Below, piece by piece: positions 1 to 5,870 of a stretch of DNA of 13,932 bases. The DNA comes from Clostridia bacterium. GTDB lineage: Bacteria > Bacillota > Clostridia > Oscillospirales > Acutalibacteraceae. The notes beneath the pieces are model-generated. The model had not been told where the DNA came from, made no database searches, and saw only the letters and a program-made list of their open reading frames with translations. The translations under genes and the position numbers were made by a program. The number at the start of each line of letters is the position of its first letter. Position 1 is the stretch's first letter. Location of the stretch: assembly GCA_900759575.1 (NCBI GenBank), contig CAAEVU010000245.1:1-13932 (forward strand), given 5' to 3'.

Positions 1-2039
1 ACGGTGTGGATATCCACGCCCTTCTGCTGGGACAACAGGTTGGCGAATAGGGCCGCGGCCTCCGCCCGGGTGATCTCCCCCTGGGGCTGGAAGGTGCCGT
101 CTGGGTAGCCCACCATAAAATAGGGGTGCTCCTCATAGCCCAGCTTGGGGATAGCTTCCGTGTCCAGGATCTCCCCGCAGTCCACGCACTCTTGGTGCTT
201 GCTGCCTTCCTCATCGGCGGTGGGTTCCTTGTCCACGATCCAGTCGCCGGGGGTGTGGCCCGTGGGCAGTTTCAAAATGGCCCCGCAAACCGTGCAGATT
301 TGCGGCTCTGTGCAGGTGGCCTCCGGGCCGGGGGTGTGGCCGGTGGCGTCCTGGGCCTCCAGGCGGGTCAGGCCGCAGCGGGTGCAGGTGTACTGGATGA
401 CTCCCGCGCCGTTGCAGGTAGGCGAAGTGATCTCTTTCCCCTCGTCCCAGGCGTGGCCCAGAGGGTCGGTGTAGTCGGTGATGAAGCTGGAACCGCAGCC
501 CTCGCAGATGTGCAGGGTGCTGCCGCCTGTCTCACAGCCCGGCTCGGTAATGCGGGCTTCATAGTTGTGAGGAAGGACGTCTGTCAGGTTGGTGACGTGG
601 CGGTCGCCGCAGACGGAGCACTCTTTCACGGTGTAGCCGGGGCTGGTGCAGCTGGCCTCCACAGTGAAGGTCTCATACTGATGCTCCCCCTTGGGAGTGT
701 CGGTTTCCTTCGCTGTGCCGCAGCGCTGGCAGATCTCCAAGGTCTTGCCGGGCGTCTCACAGGTGGCTTCCCGGATGACTGCGCTTTGCCAGGCGTGACC
801 CAGGGAGTCCACATAGTCGATCTTCTCCACCTTGCCGCACTCTACGCACATCCGCCGGGTGTAACCCAGGGCGGTGCAGGTGGGTTCCACCTTCTCCAGC
901 TCCACCCAGTTGTGGCCTTCAGCGCAGGAGTCCTGGCAGCAGTTGCCGCCGCAGTCAGGATCCTGGCAGTCGCAGTTGGGATCGCCGCAGCCGCAGGTGC
1001 AGCCGGAACCATCGTTGTTGCCACCAGAATTGTCTACCAGGCGGACGTAGGCTACCCCATCCTCCACCATGTTCACGTCATCATAGGAGTAGGTGATCTG
1101 GTAGTACACAGGATAGCTGCCCGCCTCGGTGTAGTTGGGGGCGCTGGTGAGGGTGCAGGTTTCCGCACTCTCTCCATAGCGGATCTGCGTGGTGACGCCG
1201 GCTTCAGACAAGTCACTGACCGTGATGGTGTGGGGTTGGCCATCCACCACGCCCTCGTAGTTGGCCACCACGGATTTTGCCAGGACGTACTGGGTCTTGC
1301 CGTACTCGCAGTCCTTGCAGCTGTCCATGATGACGAACCGGTCGTGGGCCAGCTCCGGGCGGATGGATTCCTCCAAGCTATGGGATTCCGTCACGGTGTT
1401 GGTCTGCTTGTGGGTGCCGAAGCAGAAGCCGCAGTAGGCGCCGCTGGTGACTGTCTTGATGTGGTGTTCCGAATCCAGGTATTCCCACTGGGTCTCCTCG
1501 GGGATAGACTGCTGCTCAAAGCTGCTGGCGCAGTCGTAGAGGATGTACACATCCCGGTCGTAGCAGTGGTCACTGATGGGGTAGTTGGTGTTGATCCGCC
1601 CGCACCGCAGGCACATACTTTTTGACCAGTGGTAGCCGGTGTAAATGCCGCCGTCATTGGGAGACTGGTAGTTCACGTTGGCGGTCTCCCCGGTGGTGGT
1701 GTAGCCGTCCGAGTAGCCGATATTCCGCACAGCGTCGGACACGCCGGTAGAGGTGTACTCCGGCACCCGGTAGGTGATGCAGGCAGTGTAGACATAGGGC
1801 TGGGTCACGCTGCCGTTTTGCTCGATGGTGCAGTACCGGCACTGCATGGTGCCATAGGTGCGGGTGGCGTTTTGGGTGAAGGTATTGGCCCGGTCGCCGC
1901 CCTCCAGCCAGTGCTCCGCCGGGTCGTGGTAGACATTTTCCTGGCTGGCGGCGCTGGCGGAGAGGGGAATCATCCCCAGGGCCAAGGTCAAGGCCATAAG
2001 CAGGGCCAGAAGCCGTCTTGGCTTTGTGTTCTTTTTCAT
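1..2039 (-). CDS. Secreted Cys-rich repeat protein with SLH domain (C-terminus beyond window)
   Basis: At least 679 codons; the frame stays open through base 1, so the C-terminus is missing. The start is ATG at 2039, preceded by a strong AAAGGAGG site. The N-terminus is a clear signal peptide (MKKNTKPRR, a hydrophobic core, then ASA-A), so the protein is exported. In order: a roughly 250-residue N-terminal region with scattered CxxC pairs; a Bacterial-Ig/MBG-like domain (about 1030-1290, with YEGVVDGQPHTITV and the EAGSYPVYYQ edge strand); a Cys/Gly/Asp-rich linker (about 925-1005); about seven GH-x-W...CxxCG modules (145-926); and the start of an SLH domain (GYPDGTFQPQ...ITRAEAAALFANLL). SLH domains anchor proteins to secondary cell-wall polymer, and normally come in threes, so more probably lie outside. 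The protein is likely a surface protein with metal-binding or disulfide-bonded modules; its substrate or partner is unknown. The plus-strand frame opposite it is a shadow. Confidence 0.9.
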   Translation of the reverse strand, partial: MKKNTKPRRLLALLMALTLALGMIPLSASAASQENVYHDPAEHWLEGGDRANTFTQNATRTYGTMQCRYCTIEQNGSVTQPYVYTACITYRVPEYTSTGVSDAVRNIGYSDGYTTTGETANVNYQSPNDGGIYTGYHWSKSMCLRCGRINTNYPISDHCYDRDVYILYDCASSFEQQSIPEETQWEYLDSEHHIKTVTSGAYCGFCFGTHKQTNTVTESHSLEESIRPELAHDRFVIMDSCKDCEYGKTQYVLAKSVVANYEGVVDGQPHTITVSDLSEAGVTTQIRYGESAETCTLTSAPNYTEAGSYPVYYQITYSYDDVNMVEDGVAYVRLVDNSGGNNDGSGCTCGCGDPNCDCQDPDCGGNCCQDSCAEGHNWVELEKVEPTCTALGYTRRMCVECGKVEKIDYVDSLGHAWQSAVIREATCETPGKTLEICQRCGTAKETDTPKGEHQYETFTVEASCTSPGYTVKECSVCGDRHVTNLTDVLPHNYEARITEPGCETGGSTLHICEGCGSSFITDYTDPLGHAWDEGKEITSPTCNGAGVIQYTCTRCGLTRLEAQDATGHTPGPEATCTEPQICTVCGAILKLPTGHTPGDWIVDKEPTADEEGSKHQECVDCGEILDTEAIPKLGYEEHPYFMVGYPDGTFQPQGEITRAEAAALFANLLSQQKGVDIHT
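145..926 (-). repeat. Cys-pair repeat array in the SLH protein
   Basis: About seven degenerate modules of roughly 26-40 residues. Each starts with a [GL]-H motif (GHNW, GHAW, EHQY, PHNY, GHAW, GHTP, GHTP), followed by a Cys in a TC/SC/GC context (absent from the last) and by a CxxCG pair (for example CVECG, CQRCG, CSVCG, CEGCG, CTRCG, CTVCG, CVDCG). The spacing of one His, one Cys and a CxxC per module could suit one zinc site per module, or a disulfide plus a free Cys. The last two modules are shorter and run into the SLH domain. Similar arrays occur in surface proteins of gut Clostridia; I know of no established function for them. Confidence 0.8.
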
Positions 2040-2056
2040 TTGCACAGTTCCTCCTT
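2040..2056 (-). promoter_or_regulatory. Ribosome binding site of the SLH-protein gene
   Basis: On the minus strand AAAAAGGAGG lies about 8-9 bases before ATG 2039. It fixes the start and matches the signal peptide that follows. Confidence 0.8.
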
Positions 2057-2092
2057 TTTCGAGAGTGGGTTTCATGGGGTGTACGGGAAAAT

Positions 2093-2134
2093 TCAGGGAG
2101 AATCCCGGGCGTGCATAGGCTTGTCCTCCTTTTC
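2093..2134 (-). promoter_or_regulatory. Possible leader mini-ORF (MHARDSP) with its own strong ribosome site
   Basis: On the minus strand AAAAGGAGG stands 8 bases before ATG 2116, and the frame MHARDSP ends at TGA 2093-2095. The context closely copies the ribosome site of the SLH gene 77 bases downstream. It could be a translated leader, a vestigial start or chance. Nothing in the seven residues points to attenuation by a particular amino acid. Confidence 0.4.
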
Positions 2135-2168
2135 GTAGAATCTTGATACAGGGTGGTTATGTAGGAGG

Positions 2169-2230
2169 CTCACCCGCTGGGCAGCGTAGGCGAAACGCTG
2201 TAAAAGCATAGACCTCTCCCAGCGGGTGAA
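2169..2230. other. Long branched hairpin upstream of the SLH-protein gene
   Basis: The arms CACCCGCTGGG (near 2171-2181) and CCCAGCGGGTG (near 2218-2228) pair perfectly over 11 bases. A second hairpin sits inside, AGCGT/ACGCT around GGCGAA (2183-2197). On the plus strand the outer stem is followed by AACCCTTTTTAT, so it could end plus-strand transcripts. On the minus strand it would sit in the untranslated leader of the SLH gene. I do not recognise it as a known riboswitch class. Confidence 0.55.
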
Positions 2231-2299
2231 CCCTTTTTATGAGAATACAGCCCTATTTGCCCCCGGCGTCCCGGGCTGTGGAGGGAAATCATCGCAGCG

Positions 2300-2540
2300 G
2301 CTGGGGGCTGGCCCAGCTCCATGGGAGTCAGAGGTGGATTTCTCCACTTGACATCCCCCGGCTTTTCCTTCCGGCTGCCCCCAAGGGGTGTGACGGCTCA
2401 CCGGGAAGCTCCCGGCTTCAACGCTCGGCCTATGGCTGGGCAGAAGTATCATTGTCCCACACTGCGGATCATCGCCCTGCCGGGTGCCGCCCGGCAGCTC
2501 CAGAACATCCTTCTCGCTCCCTCCCCTTGGGGAGATCTTC
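2300..2540 (-). ncRNA. Candidate structured RNA, HEARO/omega-RNA-like, with no nuclease gene
   Basis: This GC-rich stretch codes for nothing credible but is packed with strong hairpins. Seen directly: CTCCCC/GGGGAG (2521-2534), an 8-bp CTGCCGGG stem (2477-2497), CCGGGA/TCCCGG (2401-2415), CCCC-AA-GGGG (about 2379-2388), and GTGGA/TCCAC (2334-2347) nested in GTCA/TGAC (2327-2352). Read on the minus strand, several short blocks appear in the order I recall for IscB omega-RNA/HEARO: a GUUGAAG end of the first stem, CGUCACACCC, GGGGGCAGCCGGAAG, and AAGCCGGGGGA followed by a hairpin and CCACCUCUGAC. In IscB/IsrB loci the nuclease gene follows the RNA directly; here none does, so this would be an orphan copy. 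The match rests on memory, not a covariance search. The alternatives are a decayed IS605-type right end or an unrelated leader RNA. Boundaries are approximate. Confidence 0.42.
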
Positions 2541-2695
2541 GCGGGACTTCTGGATTGGCTTTGGCTCCTCACCTCGCAGTGGGAATGGACTGGATGAAGT
2601 GCGTATGAGGTTTTCAAGGTTCAGGGAAAGACTTTCCGGTGGGGAAGTCCTCCGAAAAAGCCCTTCTATCTATAAGCCACGGGAAAGCCCATTGT

Positions 2696-3103
2696 TCATG
2701 GTCTTTTTTCAGTTTTTTCAAAAAACTTTTTCAACTGCGTATATATCCGCTGCAACCGGCCAGATATTGCGGTACGCTGCACCCCCTCCCTCCTAGCGAT
2801 CTCCGTTTGCTTTTCCTCCAGCCAGTAGACCCTCCGCAAAAGTTTTTTTTGAGCTTGTCCCAGGGTAGCTATGGCTTTTTTCAAATTCTCGATTTCCTCC
2901 TGGCGCTCTGTTTCCTCCTCCAAATTGTCCTCACTGGGAACGTGGCTGCCATTTCCCGTTGGGGCATCCAAGGATGAATGCCGCCGCGTCTCTTTGTGGT
3001 TGTTGTTATACTCCAAGCGGTCCAGCTCTTTTAAGACCTGATCCCATTTTTCCTCAATTTCGATTTCTATGGTTTCGTTGACAAAATGATAGGCACGCTT
3101 CAT
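2696..3103 (-). CDS. Sigma-70 region 4-like helix-turn-helix regulator
   Basis: 135 residues. ATG 3103 is chosen because AAAGGAG lies 8 bases upstream; the longer frame to 3259 has no ribosome site and a non-coding-looking N-terminus. The N-terminal part (FVNETIEIEIEEKW...LDRLEYNNNHKETRRHSSLDA, residues 7-47) matches a conserved segment of small sigma-like proteins in Firmicutes integrative elements. It is followed by an acidic coiled-coil-like stretch (58-75) and a region-4 helix-turn-helix (about 82-124; KQTEIARREGVQRTAISGRLQRI in three helices). There is no region 2, so it is unlikely to melt a promoter by itself. It probably binds DNA as an element-encoded activator or sigma-like accessory factor; its targets are unknown. 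A terminator separates it from the upstream zinc-ribbon gene, and I see no convincing promoter of its own. Confidence 0.82.
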   Translation of the reverse strand: MKRAYHFVNETIEIEIEEKWDQVLKELDRLEYNNNHKETRRHSSLDAPTGNGSHVPSEDNLEEETERQEEIENLKKAIATLGQAQKKLLRRVYWLEEKQTEIARREGVQRTAISGRLQRIYTQLKKFFEKTEKRP

Positions 3104-3114
3104 GTCGCTGACTC

Positions 3115-3152
3115 CTTTCCGATTTTTTCTGTGGGAAGAAAAAATCGGAAAG
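3115..3152 (-). promoter_or_regulatory. Perfect 15-bp hairpin overlapping the ribosome site of the sigma-like gene
   Basis: CTTTCCGATTTTTTC (3115-3129) and GAAAAAATCGGAAAG (3138-3152) are exact inverted repeats with an 8-base loop. On the minus-strand RNA the 3' arm ends in GGAAAG, which takes in the first bases of the AAAGGAG ribosome site, 8 bases before ATG 3103. Folding would reduce ribosome access. The A/U-rich middle could make it sensitive to temperature or to a protein. Confidence 0.6.
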
Positions 3153-3227
3153 TCAGGGGTAGCGGCAAAGCGCCTCCTGCCATTGAAATAAGGCCATCGC
3201 TTGCTCCGTTTCTGGAGCCGAAACAAC

Positions 3228-3289
3228 AAAAAAGGCCGGACATGGAGAGAAAATCTCAAACTAGAGAGTTTCTGCTTCCACGTCCGGCC
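3228..3289 (-). terminator. Branched intrinsic terminator after the zinc-ribbon gene
   Basis: On the minus strand the 13-base arms GGCCGGACGTGGA (3289-3277) and TCCATGTCCGGCC (3246-3234) pair fully if one G-U pair is allowed, and TTTTTTG follows at once. On the plus strand the same position is an A-C mismatch and no T-run follows, so it works for minus-strand transcripts. Two small hairpins (AAACT/AGTTT and GAGA/TCTC) lie inside the loop. It would end the metallopeptidase/zinc-ribbon transcript. Confidence 0.75.
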
Positions 3290-3365
3290 ATTTGGTGACT
3301 CGCGGTTTTCCGCGGACCCGTTGCTCGGTACGAGGTCTTATTTGATTATCGGCTGCCGAAATAAT

Positions 3366-3548
3366 TTATCTACACGGCTGTACGGTTCGATACATGGGTC
3401 GACCCCTTCGCAAAGACAAGTCAACTAGAATCACATGGTGGCAGCGGGGACACTTTATCTGGATTTTTCCCGCTGTGGGCGTAACCTTGTCCATCAGCCG
3501 CCATCCACAGGCGGTGCATTTGACTATGATGCGAGTTTGCTGTTGCAT
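3366..3548 (-). CDS. Com-like small zinc-ribbon protein
   Basis: 60 residues with two Cys pairs, CTACG (residues 11-15) and CPRCH (33-37), separated by 18 residues containing KIQIK. This is the layout of the phage Mu Com family, a zinc-finger protein that activates translation of the mom mRNA; related zinc ribbons are common in Firmicutes prophages and integrative elements. The C-terminus (LRRGRP...) is basic, which suits nucleic-acid binding. ATG 3548 follows GGAGG with 7-base spacing, and the first 25 bases overlap the end of the metallopeptidase gene, so the two are probably translationally coupled under one SOS-like promoter. No mom-like gene is in view; here Com is a fold-level label, not a function. 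Confidence 0.75.
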   Translation of the reverse strand: MQQQTRIIVKCTACGWRLMDKVTPTAGKIQIKCPRCHHVILVDLSLRRGRPMYRTVQPCR

Positions 3549-4249
3549 ACGTCATCCTCCTCCCGAAAGATGTCCATGATTTTACCAGGACAAAAGAGAT
3601 CGCTGTGTTCCAAAAGCCCAAGCTGTTTCATCCGGATGGAAAGCGCTGTCTTGGATACACCCAATATCGCTGCCGCGTCTCGGAATTTCCTATACTCTAC
3701 CGTATAAAGAAGGGAATCCAACAGGTAGATTTTGGGAGGAAGGGCCACATACGCCATCACCTTTTTGACAAGCTGTTCCGGCATCAGCAGGGCCGCGGCC
3801 AACGTATCCGCCTGCCATTCTTCCCAATCTCTCTCGCTGGATGGGTATTGCCGGAATTTCGTTTTCTGTCCCTTTCGGGCCGAATAATAACACAGAATCT
3901 GGTGCGCCACCTCGTGCATGACCGTATAGTTGTATCTTCCACGTGGTGCCTTCCCGGATAACAGGTCCTGCTCAATGAGGATGGTTTTTCCGTCCAAACA
4001 GCAGAATAGGCTTTCCATATTTTCGTCAAACACCTCCACCCAGTATTCTTCCTTAGACGTCATCCCTAGAATGGAATGGTTTAAAGAAATGTGAAAACGC
4101 TCAATGGAGAGGTGGAATAATTTCTCCGCGACATACTCCGGATCGATCTGGTACACATCCTTTTCGGGGACAGATACAGAACACATATACGCTGCAACAA
4201 CTTTTCCTGCGATTCGTTCTAGATCATTTCTACCAAAACATATCATCAT
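3524..4249 (-). CDS. ImmA/IrrE-family metallopeptidase with C-terminal helix-turn-helix
   Basis: 241 residues. The HEVAH zinc motif (112-116) is followed by WEEWQADTLAAALLMPE (142-158), the third-ligand and LLMP signature of the ImmA/IrrE (Peptidase_M78) family. In ICEBs1 of Bacillus subtilis, ImmA cuts the element's repressor after DNA damage; IrrE of Deinococcus cuts the DdrO repressor. A helix-turn-helix-like segment (about 188-212, FRDAAAILGVSKTALSIRMKQL) lies near the C-terminus, so the protein may also bind DNA. The start is ATG 4249, with AAAAGGAGG 5-6 bases upstream; a second ATG follows at 4246. A strong promoter with a LexA-like box lies 40-68 bases upstream, so the protease itself appears to be damage-induced. 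No repressor gene lies beside it, so its substrate is unknown. Confidence 0.87.
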   Translation of the reverse strand: MMICFGRNDLERIAGKVVAAYMCSVSVPEKDVYQIDPEYVAEKLFHLSIERFHISLNHSILGMTSKEEYWVEVFDENMESLFCCLDGKTILIEQDLLSGKAPRGRYNYTVMHEVAHQILCYYSARKGQKTKFRQYPSSERDWEEWQADTLAAALLMPEQLVKKVMAYVALPPKIYLLDSLLYTVEYRKFRDAAAILGVSKTALSIRMKQLGLLEHSDLFCPGKIMDIFREEDDVCNSKLAS

Positions 4250-4288
4250 TTCCCCCTCCTTTTAATGTATAATTTTGTCTGTGTCCAA

Positions 4289-4317
4289 ATTATAGCAAAC
4301 ATTAGTTCGATAATCAA
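4289..4317 (-). promoter_or_regulatory. Sigma-A-type promoter of the metallopeptidase/zinc-ribbon operon
   Basis: On the minus strand TTGATT (4317-4312), a 17-base spacer and a perfect TATAAT (4294-4289). The predicted transcript starts near 4282 and reaches the ATG at 4249 through a short leader carrying AAAAGGAGG. Confidence 0.85.
4296..4309. promoter_or_regulatory. LexA/SOS-like operator in the metallopeptidase promoter
   Basis: The minus strand reads CGAACTAATGTTTG. It agrees with 9 of the 10 fixed positions of the Gram-positive SOS box CGAAC-N4-GTTCG, and contains GAAC-N4-GTTT exactly, the form reported for clostridial LexA. It lies wholly between the -35 and -10 boxes, where a bound repressor would block RNA polymerase. 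Confidence 0.75.
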
Positions 4318-4402
4318 GTACAAAATACACCCTCTCCTCGTAAATATCAATATTCCTCAAAATTTGCCACACTTCATTTAGACAGCATCCATATCTTGGG
4401 GC

Positions 4403-4431
4403 TTGCAATCATCGAATTTATGTTCTATAAT
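4403..4431 (+). promoter_or_regulatory. Sigma-A-type promoter of the Y-family polymerase operon
   Basis: TTGCAA (4403-4408), a 17-base spacer and a perfect TATAAT (4426-4431). Transcription would start near 4438, giving a leader of about 47 bases before the GTG at 4485. The TTG at 4431 overlaps this -10 box and cannot be the start codon of a transcript made here. Confidence 0.85.
4413..4426. promoter_or_regulatory. LexA/SOS-like operator 1 of the polymerase operon
   Basis: CGAATTTATGTTCT matches 8 of 10 fixed positions of CGAAC-N4-GTTCG and lies in the promoter spacer, just touching the -10 box. Alone it would be a weak call; its position and the second box nearby support it. Confidence 0.6.
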
Positions 4432-4447
4432 TGTCCTGGTATCAACC

Positions 4448-4461
4448 AGAACATATATTCG
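4448..4461. promoter_or_regulatory. LexA/SOS-like operator 2 of the polymerase operon
   Basis: AGAACATATATTCG matches 8 of 10 fixed positions of CGAAC-N4-GTTCG and shares the common ACATAT centre. It begins about 10 bases after the predicted transcription start. Its centre is 35 bases from that of operator 1, so two bound dimers could cooperate. Confidence 0.6.
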
Positions 4462-4484
4462 ATAATTGTGAGGTGAAGGCTACT

Positions 4485-5870
4485 GTGGACACACAAAAGA
4501 AGCAATACGCCTGCATCGATCTCAAAAGCTATTATGCCAGCGTGGAGTGCGTGGACCGGGGGCTGGACCCCCTTGCCACCAATTTGGTGGTGGCGGACGA
4601 GAGCCGGTCGGACGGTACCATCTGTCTTGCCGTGAGCCCCTCCTTGAAGGCCCTGGGAGTGCCCAGCCGCCCCAGGCTTTTTGAAGTGAAGCAGCGGCTG
4701 GCGGAGATCAAGGCTCTCTCGGGAAAAACTGTGTCATACATCACCGCCATGCCCCGCATGGCCCGTTACCTGGAGGTGTCCTCGGAAATCTACGGCATCT
4801 ACTTGAAATATCTTTCCCCCAGCGACATTCATGTGTACAGTATCGATGAGTCTTTTATGGACTTGACGCCCTACCTCCATCTCTACGGTATGACCGCCCA
4901 CCAGCTTGTCACCACTATGATCCGGGACGTGCTGCGGGAAACGGGGATCACCGCCACGGGAGGTGTGGGTACAAACCTGTATTTGGCGAAAATCGCCATG
5001 GACATCACCGCCAAAAAGCTGCCCGCCGACAAAGATGGAGTGAGGGTAGCGGAGCTGGACGAACAGTCTTTCCGGGAGAAGCTGTGGTGCCACGAGCCGC
5101 TGACGGACTTCTGGCAGATCGGGCCGGGCATCGCCGCACACCTGGGGCGCATGGGTATCCACACCATGGGGGACCTGGCCCGGCTCAGCCTGCAAAACGA
5201 GGAGTTTTTCTTCCGAGAGTTTGGCATCGACGCCGAAATCTTGATTGACCACGCCTGGGGAATCGAAACCTGCGGTATGGCGGAAATCAAAGCCTACAAG
5301 CCCGCCACCAAGTCCCTGGCAAACGGGCAAGTATTGCCCCGGGCCTATTCCTGGGAGGAGGGCCGTCTGGCAGTAAAAGAGATGACCGAGCAGGTGGAGC
5401 TGGGCCTGGTAGAACAGGGTTATGTGGTCGAGGGCGTCACCCTGTATGTTGGTTACCAGATTTTGAGCAAAGAGGGGTTGTCCAGCTATCAGGGGCCGGT
5501 GAAGGTAAATCATTATGGCAGGAAAGTACCACCCTCCGTCCATGGCACAGGGAAACTGGACGGGCCAACAGCGTCCCTGTCCCGTATCACGGAAGCTGTG
5601 CTGAAGCTTTATGACAAGCTGGTGGACAAGGAGCTGGAAGTACGTCGCATGAGCATCGCCGCCATCCGGCTTATCCCCAGGGCGGAGGTGCCAACCCAGT
5701 TGAGCCTGTTTTCCAGCCAACAGGACAATGAGCGGGAGCGTTCGTTGTTGCGTACATCTATTGCTTTGCACAAACGGTTTGGAAAGAACAGCTTGGTGCG
5801 GGGCATGGATTTGCTGGAGGCCGGCACCACCCGGGAACGCAACGAGCAGATTGGAGGTCACAGAAAATGA
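4485..5870 (+). CDS. Y-family DNA polymerase, UmuC/UvrX type
   Basis: 461 residues. GTG 4485 is the best start: AGGTGA stands 8 bases upstream, and earlier in-frame starts lie in the promoter or lack a ribosome site. The first catalytic Asp is D12 in IDLKSYYASVE, with the steric-gate tyrosine region at Y16-Y17. D121-E122 in YSIDESFMDL supply the other metal ligands. GVGTNLYLAKIAMD (about 160-173) is the usual palm motif. A helix-hairpin-helix follows (FWQIGPGIAAHLGRMG, about 209-224), then a little-finger domain. QLSLF (405-409) is a canonical beta-clamp binding motif. The family makes error-prone copies past DNA lesions; the closest group is UvrX/YqjW of Bacillus and its mobile elements. It is the first gene of a coupled operon with YolD, and three SOS-like boxes lie upstream. 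All catalytic residues are present, so it is probably active. Confidence 0.93.
   Translation: MDTQKKQYACIDLKSYYASVECVDRGLDPLATNLVVADESRSDGTICLAVSPSLKALGVPSRPRLFEVKQRLAEIKALSGKTVSYITAMPRMARYLEVSSEIYGIYLKYLSPSDIHVYSIDESFMDLTPYLHLYGMTAHQLVTTMIRDVLRETGITATGGVGTNLYLAKIAMDITAKKLPADKDGVRVAELDEQSFREKLWCHEPLTDFWQIGPGIAAHLGRMGIHTMGDLARLSLQNEEFFFREFGIDAEILIDHAWGIETCGMAEIKAYKPATKSLANGQVLPRAYSWEEGRLAVKEMTEQVELGLVEQGYVVEGVTLYVGYQILSKEGLSSYQGPVKVNHYGRKVPPSVHGTGKLDGPTASLSRITEAVLKLYDKLVDKELEVRRMSIAAIRLIPRAEVPTQLSLFSSQQDNERERSLLRTSIALHKRFGKNSLVRGMDLLEAGTTRERNEQIGGHRK

Noticed and set aside
126..1625. 499-residue plus-strand open frame
   Set aside because: It lies opposite the SLH/Cys-repeat gene, has a biased Gly/Ala/Val composition without domain features, and lacks a ribosome site. 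The minus frame has a signal peptide, Cys repeats and an SLH motif.
2237..2796. Overlapping 126-residue minus and 185-residue plus open frames
   Set aside because: Both have random-looking composition and no ribosome site or family resemblance, and the DNA is packed with hairpins. The stretch is better read as non-coding or structured RNA.
3104..3259. N-terminal extension of the sigma-like protein to 3259
   Set aside because: It lies across the terminator and leader hairpin, and its residues look non-coding. ATG 3103 has a ribosome site and a family-like N-terminus.
3380..3400. tRNA-like GGTTCGATAC segment
   Set aside because: It falls within the coding end of the zinc-ribbon gene, and I could not fold acceptor, D and anticodon stems around it.
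4431..4484. TTG start for the polymerase, adding 18 residues
   Set aside because: The TTG overlaps the -10 box, so the transcript begins after it, and the extra residues are not part of the family. GTG 4485 has a good ribosome site.
4734..5861. 375-residue minus-strand frame
   Set aside because: A shadow of the polymerase gene, whose catalytic motifs are all in the plus frame.
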